Shown piece by piece: positions 20,401 to 28,561 of a stretch of 64,000 nucleotides of DNA. A model generated the notes under the pieces. The model was not told where the DNA came from. It did no database searches and saw only the letters and a program-made list of their open reading frames with translations. This stretch comes from Leishmania infantum JPCM5 (Eukaryota; Euglenozoa; Kinetoplastea; Trypanosomatida; Trypanosomatidae): assembly GCF_000002875.2 (NCBI RefSeq), contig NC_009408.2, forward strand, positions 162,501 to 226,500. The letters are read 5' to 3'. The position numbers and the translations under genes were made by a program. Each line of letters starts with the position of its first letter. Position 1 is the stretch's first letter.

Positions 20401-22776
20401 TTCGCGGCGATTCGCACGGCTGCGGGGGCGCTGGAGGAGCTTGTCGTGTATGGCAATCCGTTTTTGCAGCACGCCGATGGGCAGGAGGCGGAGGCGCGCC
20501 TTTGGCTGTACTTGCTCCCGCCGCCAACCTCAGCGACGGCGATGGCGGCAGGTGGCAGCCCGGCCATTGTGAAGCTGAACGCGCACGCGCTGGGCACGTA
20601 CCCCGGCACCTTGGCTTCCCAGCGATTTCGCCGCGCCTGCCTGTTGCCAGGAGGACGCGTGACCCCTCAAATGTCCCGTGTCACCGCCTGCCTTGTGAAG
20701 TCCGTCCAGCGGGACGAAGAGCTCGGCTGCGCAGCTGCCGGCCTCTTCTCCGTAGAAGGCGCCACTACCCAGGAGAGTTGCTTCGAGCAAGTGGCGGCGC
20801 AGCTGGAAATGCTGATGGTGGCTGATAAACTTGAAGTGCACCTCCGCGAGGCATGCCAACGTCCACCGGCTGTCGATGAAGCCCGTCCCCGCTTCCTCAG
20901 CGAAGCCCTCGGTGGCAGCGATCTGCCGCTGTCGCCGTCGCTGCTGTCGTGCTTGAATGAGTGTCACACGTTCCGCTGGAGCCACGGCCTTCTCGACGAC
21001 CCACGTGGACTCGTGGGTCTCTTGCCGAATCTCTGCCACTTGACACTGCGCGGCCAGGCACTCAGAGATATTCATCCGCTACTCCACCTGCGTCGACTCG
21101 AAAGCCTGAACCTGTCGGAGAACCACCTCACCGAGCTGCCCTGCCTGGAAGAACTTAGGGCGCTGCGCGAGCTAGTGCTGGACTTCAACGAGCTAACGGC
21201 GCTCCCTCAGACTGTTGGGCCTCTTCCGGCGCTTCGCATGCTCAGCGCCTCGGGCAACAAGATTGCGCAGGTCGACGTCAGCCTCTTTGTGAGAAGCACG
21301 AATGGCACTGCTGCACTCGACCCGCCCTCCCCTTCAGCCGCGACACCGACGCTCGAGGCGCTGTACCTCATGTACAACCGCATCGCGGATATGAACATCA
21401 TTTATGCCCTCCGTGATGTGTCTTCGCTGCTGATCCTGAACGTCGCCGGAAACCCCTGCACGGCCCCCCGCGGCGCTGCCGACGACGACGAAGTGCGGCC
21501 GTACCTAATTCATGCTTTTCCGCGGCTGAAGGTGCTGGACGGCGTCTCCATCTCGGCCGCGGAGATGGCCAAAGCGCGCGAGGTGTACGCCGGGAAAGTC
21601 AACAGCGACCTTCTCATTGAGCGCGCTCGCGGCCCCCCAGAGACGTGGGCGTCGGTGCGCAACCTTAACCTCTCCCACTGCTCTCTCAAGGAGGTGAACC
21701 TGCTGGAACCCTTCAAGTCGCTCGAGGTGCTGCATCTACAGCACAACTTGCTCGTGAGCGTCCTTGGGGTGGCCATGCTAACAGAGCTGACGGCACTGGA
21801 CCTGTCGCACAACCGTCTCGGCTCGCCGCCGTGGCGCAACCCGATCGGCGGTGCGCTCAACGCCAACGGCACTGGTGCCCCCGCCGCGGCAGGTGCCATC
21901 GGAGCGGCTACGACGTCTCCGGCAGCACTGGGCGACACCCTCGCACGCCTCAGGCGTCTCCAGTCCCTCTCCCTGGAGGCGAACCAACTCACCGACCTCA
22001 GCACGCTAAAGCTGTGCTTTCCACATTTGAAGTTTCTCAACATTCGCTGCAACGAGCTGCAGTTCATTCAGCGCGGGCTGGAAAATCTGCCTGAGCTGCG
22101 CGAGTTGCTGCTGGATCAGAACAAGCTGCGCGGCCTTGGCAGCGATTCTTTTGCCGCGAACAAGAAGCTGATCATTCTGTCTGCGGAGAACAACGCCCTG
22201 CGCTCCGTCGAAGGGCTGCAACGGTGCAGAGCGCTGGAACAGCTACGGCTTGGGGCGAACCGACTGGGCGATCTGAGCTCGTTGCTGAATGAGTTGCAGT
22301 CTTGCCCTTTGAAGGCTGTCGTGCTCGTAGGCAACCCCATCGCGCGCAAGACCAACTACCGCGCCGCCGTCATCAACCGCCTCACGCAGTTAACAGACCT
22401 CGACCGGCGCGTTGTGACGCAGGAAGAGCGGGACAAGGCCGCCTCGGCGCGCATGATGGAGCTGGTAGCGCCGCCGAATGTAGTGATCGACATGAACTAC
22501 TTTGCGGGCATGGGAGCTGCACCAGCAGGGTCGCCAGCGCCACCGCAGCAGAACGGGCTCAACGTGAACGGCTTCGCTGGTGCCACCCTAAACGGCGGGA
22601 CGGCTTTCTCTTCACGCGGTCGAGGCGTCGCTGCGCCGGTCAACGGAGCGGCGGTGAAGCTAAGTCCCTCTCAGCCACAGTTGACGAGCATTCGTGCCGC
22701 GATTGTGCCGAACAAGCGGGGCGGGGACGCCGATCGGCTTGCTGCCAACCAACGCATTCGACCCTACCGCCGTTGA
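17416..22776 (+). CDS. LRRC9: Giant leucine-rich-repeat protein, LRRC9-like, 1786 aa
   Basis: There are four LRR blocks: residues about 100-290, 934-1017, 1205-1349 and 1413-1662. The repeats have the SDS22-type LxxLxLxxNxI pattern (ELWLSDNNIRVIEGLDNM, RLYLQGNRIDSL). The first block is preceded by a segment of the type ELFLLQVPRV...FFPNLV. It ends with NLWLLDPLFGDNPICRLNNY and a cap (LHKKQLYYAMRAQM). That arrangement, several LRR blocks in one very long chain with these junctions, is what I know of LRRC9, a protein associated with ciliated organisms. Human LRRC9 is about 1450 aa, so this copy is longer. Between blocks 1 and 2 there is a non-LRR module at about 631-735 (VVLYRVYLGKTVHALGGG, then MWYCFDRALLLPDCVVDY). 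The tail is Gly/Ala/Asn/Pro-rich. The ATG at 17416 is the first after the likely splice acceptor. A flagellar role is inference. Confidence 0.75.
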   Translation: MSGRATTCASVTCDPHGISMNLTTSSAAGAAPSSEIEQIRQKLLLCLQCQPELRELLELCGESNAWTAEEAIQRPDTITTIELFLLQVPRVPLVPFFPNLVTVKLMSIGLESMANFASLAHVEELWLSDNNIRVIEGLDNMTRLRRLYLQGNRIDSLNGMPPLRHLRELWLSRNRLSALTHLTPFRKLRSLYVSCNPLESLENAFSKDMSHLHEVNLSGCHLSSITELRHLQQLSCLRNLWLLDPLFGDNPICRLNNYVTLTISMLSSLDTLDGTFVTPEQRSLVESVLHKKQLYYAMRAQMLDTQITLLARHAEACALRHTRDTGRALLRLKACVQPIEHELAERAIYHLDDKHGAGGSSGSLCGVMAGENKGGDHAGGAPLVVPTATLEALGRQLSRAIDTREVQERKTMLKLAEATQAAKLQAQLLTERFAVELHTAGNVRLESLSPDHEAYVAAVELVRERFDSALFDERFGIAGVEVTCVRRILNRGLRLRFDDRVKELHVDLANPQLRSRFVGLFGIVPVTQRGQSACLQHVLVSGMAARLAAPSEDGKKSGVASQAGSTWYQPVPAEEGVPLTNSLFYADEERLLSCCATTGGASRGCDSSPPVSQQSYNTGALSSGSEASPLCRGQVVLYRVYLGKTVHALGGGGCVGRSTSSPASFLKQNGRVWRKDYGADTCAAYRLLPSTAATTPAGESGSANAQPLPSPYMWYCFDRALLLPDCVVDYTYSMHNTPLTQPARSPTTAGGGASWMSRAEAMALLTGFPLPPMVECEASSAGADDSQQSSKGTDAVEDVLHCGEPLLQFICWCSPPSKHARSRDTVSHGNTLQQVAETETNEALASAHKVLGKACMARLLRNGAVDDSAGGGDDWSNDASSSSAANPLHARHVDEYAAQMCVNGAPLSLCVLRSRGITAVLQDFATPLCASITALDLAHNRIASVSWFALAKEAPQLQRLNLSGNALSRLHFDGSALPALRVLDVSNNELVSVTDFAAIRTAAGALEELVVYGNPFLQHADGQEAEARLWLYLLPPPTSATAMAAGGSPAIVKLNAHALGTYPGTLASQRFRRACLLPGGRVTPQMSRVTACLVKSVQRDEELGCAAAGLFSVEGATTQESCFEQVAAQLEMLMVADKLEVHLREACQRPPAVDEARPRFLSEALGGSDLPLSPSLLSCLNECHTFRWSHGLLDDPRGLVGLLPNLCHLTLRGQALRDIHPLLHLRRLESLNLSENHLTELPCLEELRALRELVLDFNELTALPQTVGPLPALRMLSASGNKIAQVDVSLFVRSTNGTAALDPPSPSAATPTLEALYLMYNRIADMNIIYALRDVSSLLILNVAGNPCTAPRGAADDDEVRPYLIHAFPRLKVLDGVSISAAEMAKAREVYAGKVNSDLLIERARGPPETWASVRNLNLSHCSLKEVNLLEPFKSLEVLHLQHNLLVSVLGVAMLTELTALDLSHNRLGSPPWRNPIGGALNANGTGAPAAAGAIGAATTSPAALGDTLARLRRLQSLSLEANQLTDLSTLKLCFPHLKFLNIRCNELQFIQRGLENLPELRELLLDQNKLRGLGSDSFAANKKLIILSAENNALRSVEGLQRCRALEQLRLGANRLGDLSSLLNELQSCPLKAVVLVGNPIARKTNYRAAVINRLTQLTDLDRRVVTQEERDKAASARMMELVAPPNVVIDMNYFAGMGAAPAGSPAPPQQNGLNVNGFAGATLNGGTAFSSRGRGVAAPVNGAAVKLSPSQPQLTSIRAAIVPNKRGGDADRLAANQRIRPYRR

Positions 22777-23690
22777 GCGGGTCTTCTCACCGCTGATGAC
22801 GCTGCTGCAGAAACGCGCATCCTTGGCGAGCGGATGGGAGAGGTAGTATGCGGTCCACAGGGACAGTGAAGCAGTGTTCTGGGTTGTGTGCGTGTGCGTG
22901 ACGGTGATGGCGTCAACGCAGCCCGGGTACGTGCGTTGATGTGGGTGTTTGTTGCCCTAGGCTGTATGCATAGCCGCCGCCTCCTCCTCCCCCTGCGTGC
23001 GTGTGTGTGTGTGTGTGTGTGTCTGTGTGTCTGCGCCTCTATTCGTCCCTTTATCTTCCTTGTCGTGTATGTGTGTGTGTGTGTGGCGATGTTGCCACGT
23101 TGATGTACAGCTTACGCCTGGAACATATGTATGCATGGGTATATATGGATTGGCGCCTAGAAATGCAGCCACAGCGGCATGGACCGAGACACGGATAGAC
23201 GGAGAGTCATCAGCGGACGCGCACTCATATGCTTCGATCGTGATGAGGCAGCGTTTGCGCGCGCGCGTGTTGGGGCCCCAGTCTAGTGAAGGCGACCAAG
23301 ATACGGGAAGGAACAAGGGAGGAAGGTGCCATGGACACGTCTAAAGAGTATAAGAGAAGACGCCAGCGGGACACGGAGTGGGCGTAGCGTCGAAAAAGGA
23401 ACGCATCTATGCCTCATGTTACACGCCCCACCCCATCCCACCCCCTCCGTCACCTAGTATGTAAATGGGGCCTTTCGCCGTTACGTCTCGGGCGGCAGGG
23501 GGGGGCCGCGCCGCCGTCCTTATCCACTTCGCCATACCTGCGCTTCCTCCCTCTGTTCTCTCTCTCTCTTGCACCACATGAAAGTGAGGAAAAGGGCGGT
23601 GTCTTGCTCAAGCCGGGCAATAACGCGACACGAAATACAGCCTACGCGCGTGCATTGGAAGGAGCCTCTCCCCCTCTTTCTGGCAGCAGG
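22777..23690 (+). other. Intergenic spacer
   Basis: TG microsatellite (23001-23022 and again about 23070-23083), then mixed sequence, then a C/T-rich 5' flank from about 23515 to 23580. The frame of the next gene is open back to about 23409, but that part is low complexity and not included in the CDS. Confidence 0.55.
23001..23022 (+). repeat. TG-dinucleotide microsatellite
   Basis: Uninterrupted alternating G and T over 22 bases in the spacer after the LRRC9-like gene. Confidence 0.85.
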
Positions 23691-24407
23691 ATGGACAAGG
23701 CAAAGACGCTGGAGATGCTGCGAGGCATGAAGTTCATGCAGCGCAAGGAGGAGGCGAAGCGGCGCGCCGCCTTTGAGGTCGCCCAGCGGGACGAAATTGA
23801 GCGGCAGCTGCTACACTCCGGCACCGGCAGCAGCGGCGCGAGCGGGGGCGTCAGTGACGGTGGCTCCTCTGCGCTCAGAGATCGTGGCTGTGATGGACCA
23901 TTCAGGGCAACCGTCTTGTACGACGATTCCTTTCCCACGCACGCGTATAGCCTGTCGCGGCGCAGCTTTACCAAGACGCTCGGCGGTGGTGATGCGATCC
24001 CGATTGCCGCGGGTCTCGGCGACAGGGACGCACATCTGGAAGGTGGCGCCGTGGAATCGAGGATTTCGCTGAAGGACGTCAGCGAGGCGCCAACGTCAGC
24101 GGACGCCGCTCTGGACGATGGTGACGTCGCCAGTGGCGAAGAAGTGGCAGACTTGTGGGGCGGTGAGGGCGCCGAAGGTGAGGTGAATGATCCGACGGCG
24201 GCCTCTGACAGACGACATCAGGGTGGTGAGAAGACTGGCGCCCGCCGAGGCGACCGGAACCAGAACGCCTGTAGCGATGGCAGGTTCATAGTGAAGCCGT
24301 CGCAGCGCGCCCCGAAGCTGCCGCGGCGCCTGCAGGAGAGCGTCGAGGAACAGAAGCAGCAGCAGAAGCGGCGGCGCGCGGAAGAAGAGGGCGACATGGG
24401 CATGTGA
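23691..24407 (+). CDS. MPP6-like nuclear exosome cofactor candidate, 238 aa
   Basis: From the ATG at 23691 the protein opens with KTLEMLRGMKFMQRKEEA. The LRxMKFMQR core is the N-terminal signature I know from the M-phase phosphoprotein 6 (MPP6/MPHOSPH6) family, which tethers the Mtr4 helicase to the nuclear RNA exosome. The rest is basic/acidic and probably disordered. It has a short SLSRRSFTKTLGG segment near residue 85-97 and a conserved-looking basic segment near the end (GRFIVKPSQRAPKLPRR) followed by a Gln/Lys/Arg-rich tail. Animal MPP6 is about 160 aa, so this would be a long form. The assignment rests on one short motif. Other short KFM-containing nuclear proteins remain possible. Confidence 0.5.
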   Translation: MDKAKTLEMLRGMKFMQRKEEAKRRAAFEVAQRDEIERQLLHSGTGSSGASGGVSDGGSSALRDRGCDGPFRATVLYDDSFPTHAYSLSRRSFTKTLGGGDAIPIAAGLGDRDAHLEGGAVESRISLKDVSEAPTSADAALDDGDVASGEEVADLWGGEGAEGEVNDPTAASDRRHQGGEKTGARRGDRNQNACSDGRFIVKPSQRAPKLPRRLQESVEEQKQQQKRRRAEEEGDMGM

Positions 24408-25092
24408 ATGCGCCCTCCGCGACACTCGGGCATGTTTCGCCGCGGTTCCTGCAACCCACATGCACAGGCGCGGTCATATTTCTGGTGAAGCTTAGTGGTG
24501 CATGTGTGTGTGCGCGCGTGTGTGTGTCTACCTGTGAAGTGTGTGCCGTTGTTGTTGCTTAAGCGAGTAAGGGCGAGGAGGGGCACACGCGCACGCGCAC
24601 GCGTCTGGGCCTCTTCTCGGTAGAGAGAGCGAAGCGCAGTGGAAAAAGGAACCGCCGAGGCACGCACAAGAGGTGGCCCCCGGAAGAGCAACCGCAGCAG
24701 GTCTCGCTGAGGGGAAGTTCCGTCTGCCACCATCGCCGCAACGGTAAAGCAAGCTGTTGAGGGCGGATGCCAGCAGAGGCTTTGGCGGGCACACGATTAC
24801 GTTATGTGTGGGGCCACTTCTCACTCCCGCTCTCCAAGATCTTTATATCGCCTCATCCTCCTCCTCTCTTGGCCGCTGTCTACGATGCACTCACAGACCC
24901 CGCTGCTGCCTGTGTGTGTGCGCGCGCGGTCTTATTGATGCCTGTTTTCCGTAGCGTTTACGTTTGTGGTTTCTGTCTGCTTCCTTGTTTAGGCGGCATC
25001 GCAAGTGATCCACGCAGGTGGAGAGGGTTACATGAACCGGCATCCGCACGAGCGCCTCATCGCACCCTTCCAGGATTCGGAGCAAGCGCGCC
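24408..25092 (+). other. Intergenic spacer
   Basis: Contains TG/CG-rich repeats near 24500-24540 and alternating CACGCG near 24580-24602. C/T-rich stretches at about 24820-24870 and 24960-24995 could serve trans-splicing of the next gene. No gene is seen. Confidence 0.5.
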
Positions 25093-27426
25093 ATGGAGCA
25101 GCAGGCGCAGCTCACAGACGCTGCTCGGCAGCAACAGCAACAGCAGTGCTCGACAGGCACAGCGGCAATCACGCGCGGCATCAACGAAGAGGCCTTCGAC
25201 TCAGTGCGCCAGGCGGCCGTAGTGATGTTCAAGCAGCGGACCAAAGACCTCACTCGGCTCACACAGGTGGAGACGCAGTGCCAGGCCATCGAGGCGGAGC
25301 TGCGCCAAGCCCAGACCTGTGTAACACAACTGATGGCGCAACAAGCGTCGCTGGAAGCCCTTGTGGAGGAAGAGCAGCAGCGCACTCGTCAGCGAGAAAG
25401 TCGACTGCAGGAACTGCACAGCTCTCTTTTACAGCTGGACGAGGAGCAGCAGACGAGTGGTAAGCTGCAACGATCGGCAGAGGCCGCCATCGGCGCGGCG
25501 ACCGCGTTCATTCGCACGTTTACCAACGCGGACGGGCGCCTCTTTCAGCTGCTCACCATGGCCAGCGCGCGGACGGCAGGCCGCAGCGCGCTGGAGCTGC
25601 AACGGCTGCTGGCGGACGTTCAGCAGGCGCTTGTGGCAGCAGAGGCGCATCGCCAAGGCCTCATGTGTTTGCCTTCTTTCTCGCTCACAGCCGAGGCCTC
25701 CGCGAGTGGTGATTTGCGTTACACAGCCCCACCCTCCTCGACGGCAGTGGTGTCCGCCGATGCCTCCACCACCGGCGTATTGCATGCACTGCGTGAGTGG
25801 GCGGACAAGATGGACTGGGCCCAGCACCGCGAGCTTGCGGACGTTGTGCAGATCATGCAGCAGCTCGTGGCGTGGCTTTCCGCGGGTGGCAGCGCTCAAG
25901 AAGAAGCACAGCAGGCAGTTGCCGGGGGAAGAGCGTCGTATGAGTGGGGCTTGCCATGGCCGCCGCTGCCGCCATTCACCGAGGAAGCCGTGACGGAGCA
26001 CCACTGGTTCGGGTCACTGTCACTGCCCTCCACGATTTTCCAAGCCGATATTCACGGCGGCGGCTCTGCGGAGGTAGCGGCTGAAGACAAGGGAACGCGC
26101 GCAACCCTTCCGCTGGAAGAGTGTGCGGTGGATGTCGATGACAACGTGGTTCCAAGCAGCGAGGTCGTGCAGCTTGTCGTGCAGCAAAACCTCCTTGCCC
26201 CACTGCAGGCGATATCGACGTACAACGCGCATCTCGCAGCTGTGTGTGCACAGAAGCACCTGCAGCTCCCTGAAGATGCGTCGTCACTCGCCGCCTCGCT
26301 AACCGCAACGAAGCAGCGGTGGATATTCTTTCACGAGGCGTGGCAACAGTGGCGTGAGGAGGTGCTGAAAACGCAGGCGGCCGCCGAAGCGGCCACAGCC
26401 GCAGCGACGGAGCTGGACGCGGCGCAAGCGGCACTCCGAGTGTTGCAGCGAAACTGTGAAGAGCAGTCTCACAACTGCGCATCTCGCAAGAAAGAAGTGG
26501 CGAGCTTCAAGGAGACGGAGATCAGCCACTACGCTGCGGCGTGGTCGAGGGGCGTGTGTGCGTCGCAAGCGCAGCGCGACTCGTTCCGCGCAGTGTCTGA
26601 CGCCATTGTGTCACTAACAAAGGAGGCGTCAGCGCTGGCTACCGCCTTGCACGGCGACTCCGAGCACCACGCTCACGAGACCCACGCGCGCGATGTCGCC
26701 CTGGCCGAACAGCAAGAGCAACTCACAGCGACGCGGCAGCGCGTGGCAGTCGCCAAGACGAGGGCCGCGGCGCTGGAGGCTGAGTGTGCAGAGGCGCAGC
26801 GTGTTCAGCAGCTCGTGCGAGATCAGTTTGACGAGCTGTTGTCGTGCGCCACGAGGCGCTTGCAGCCTCCCCCCGGCGCTGCCGGCAGCAACGACGATGG
26901 CGAAAACATCAATGAGGCCGCCCCCAGGGATCTTGGCGAGTTGCCGGTGGCTCGGTGTGCGGCAAGCGTTGCACAGAAACTGCTGCGTTCGGCCACAGCA
27001 TGCTCGCCGGCGCACGCGGCATGGACGGAGCGTCTTGTGGAGCTGGCATCGGAGGTCCATGACGTCGCGGCGGGGGACAGCAACGGCAGTCTTCTCATCT
27101 CGTCTGTGTCGCAACTCTTCGCAAACCTGATGGACCGCTGCGGTGGCGGTCAAGCAGCTGGCAGCGAATCGGGCAGCGAGCCCACACTCGATGCAGCGGC
27201 AGTTCGATTGGCTATACAAGACACGGTGGCAGGTCTGCGCCTCCCAAGCGACCTCTTCCTCGACGTCGTCGATGCAGAACTCATGGCTCAGGTGCCGTAC
27301 CTTCGCACATGGCGGAGCGCAGAGCAGGCCATCCGTGCGAGTGTCGATGAGCACCGTGTGTTCATGTGCGACGCGACGGCCGAAATCTCTATCCTCCGCA
27401 GCGAGTTGGCGACCGCGGAGGAGTGA
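25093..27426 (+). CDS. Unrecognised coiled-coil protein, 777 aa
   Basis: The start is at the ATG at 25093, followed by a polyglutamine run (residues 14-19). Heptad-like, Glu/Gln/Ala/Leu-rich helices occur at about residues 50-120 (ELRQAQTCVTQLMAQQ), 423-475 and 537-580 (LEAECAEAQRVQQLVRDQF). They are separated by globular-looking parts with tryptophans (about 225-300 and 430-440). The C-terminus is again helical (SEISIL-type heptads ending in TAEE). There is no signal peptide, membrane span or enzyme motif. The overall shape suggests a structural or scaffold protein (cytoskeleton, kinetochore or basal body are all possible). I do not recognise the family. Confidence 0.75.
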   Translation: MEQQAQLTDAARQQQQQQCSTGTAAITRGINEEAFDSVRQAAVVMFKQRTKDLTRLTQVETQCQAIEAELRQAQTCVTQLMAQQASLEALVEEEQQRTRQRESRLQELHSSLLQLDEEQQTSGKLQRSAEAAIGAATAFIRTFTNADGRLFQLLTMASARTAGRSALELQRLLADVQQALVAAEAHRQGLMCLPSFSLTAEASASGDLRYTAPPSSTAVVSADASTTGVLHALREWADKMDWAQHRELADVVQIMQQLVAWLSAGGSAQEEAQQAVAGGRASYEWGLPWPPLPPFTEEAVTEHHWFGSLSLPSTIFQADIHGGGSAEVAAEDKGTRATLPLEECAVDVDDNVVPSSEVVQLVVQQNLLAPLQAISTYNAHLAAVCAQKHLQLPEDASSLAASLTATKQRWIFFHEAWQQWREEVLKTQAAAEAATAAATELDAAQAALRVLQRNCEEQSHNCASRKKEVASFKETEISHYAAAWSRGVCASQAQRDSFRAVSDAIVSLTKEASALATALHGDSEHHAHETHARDVALAEQQEQLTATRQRVAVAKTRAAALEAECAEAQRVQQLVRDQFDELLSCATRRLQPPPGAAGSNDDGENINEAAPRDLGELPVARCAASVAQKLLRSATACSPAHAAWTERLVELASEVHDVAAGDSNGSLLISSVSQLFANLMDRCGGGQAAGSESGSEPTLDAAAVRLAIQDTVAGLRLPSDLFLDVVDAELMAQVPYLRTWRSAEQAIRASVDEHRVFMCDATAEISILRSELATAEE

Positions 27427-28561
27427 CGGTGCTGGAAGAGATGATAGGTGGGTTGTCACGCGGGCGGCGTAGTCGTCAAACGGGCGGTGCACTCACGCCG
27501 ACTTGCGCGTTCGACCTCATCCACGTCGCCTTCATGAGCATGCACCTCTTCACTTATACCTCAGCTCGCCCTCCCTCGGCTCCTCCTCAAACCTGTTTGG
27601 GGGGGGGGGATAGGAGGAGGGCGGCGACGCTGGCGGCTGATCGCTCCCTTGTTTCGCTATGCATTTGTTTTTTTTTCTCTGTGTGTGTGTTCTGCTGTGC
27701 TTCTGATGCCACGGCTGTACTGCTACTCATCTGCTGATATCGTTTCTCTCCTCCTTTCAAACTCGCGTGCACACCCGCATGTGCGTGCCTTCTACACCAT
27801 CTGCGCCCGCACCGCAGAGGTGAGGACACGAAACGACGGAGGAAGATGGAGGATAAACCTCCTCTGCCGAATAGCCCGAACGCTGGCTTACGGGTCGAAG
27901 GCTCTTTGCTGTGGCCACTGGAACGCATCGCAGCGTTCCATTGCACGACCGCTTCCTCTCTTCGTTTCGGCGCTGCCTGCCTTTGCTGTGCTCGCTCATC
28001 ATCCCCCGCCGCTCCCGCCCCCTCCTCCTATCCCCACACGCATAGAAGTACACGCACACGCACGACATAACGCAACGAAGAGTCCGTCTTTCCTTGACGT
28101 GTGTGCAACTCATCTGCCCACCGCTCCCCTCCCTCCCTCCCTCCCTGTTGAACCTTCCGCGTCTTTCCGAGGTGTTTGCACTATTGTGTTGGGCACTGCT
28201 CTTGGTGTGTTCGTCTTTTTCAGTTTCTGGTCCACCCTCACGGCCACTGAGTGTGTGCGTGTGTATGCGCGCACCTTTGTTTTCCGGGTTTCTGTGCCGC
28301 CGCCCGAGCAGCAGCCCCCCGTCTGTGACACGCGATCTACGTGTTCTCTGTCTGTCGCTCTCTGTGTTCTGCAGTGCTCTTCTTCGCCGATTATCGTCAT
28401 TATCTTTCCCGCTTCTTGCTGCATCGCTGGAGCTGTGAAGTCCTACGTGGTGCACACGCACATCACTTCGGCATCACCCCGCTGTAACTTGGACCTGCAG
28501 CCTGGCGCCTCCCCCCTTCCTTTCTCTCTCTCTACCCTCAGACCATCGGCTACACAGTACG
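27427..28561 (+). other. Intergenic: spacer and pyrimidine-rich 5' flank
   Basis: G-run at about 27598-27609, T runs, then from about 28090 strongly C/T-rich sequence up to the acceptor at 28540. No gene is seen. Open frames here translate to low-complexity Ser/Pro/Cys/Leu. Confidence 0.6.
28540..28541 (+). promoter_or_regulatory. Candidate spliced-leader acceptor AG for the J-domain gene
   Basis: A CCTTTCTCTCTCTCT-type tract at about 28511-28539 runs directly into this AG, 21 bases before the ATG at 28562. Confidence 0.6.
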
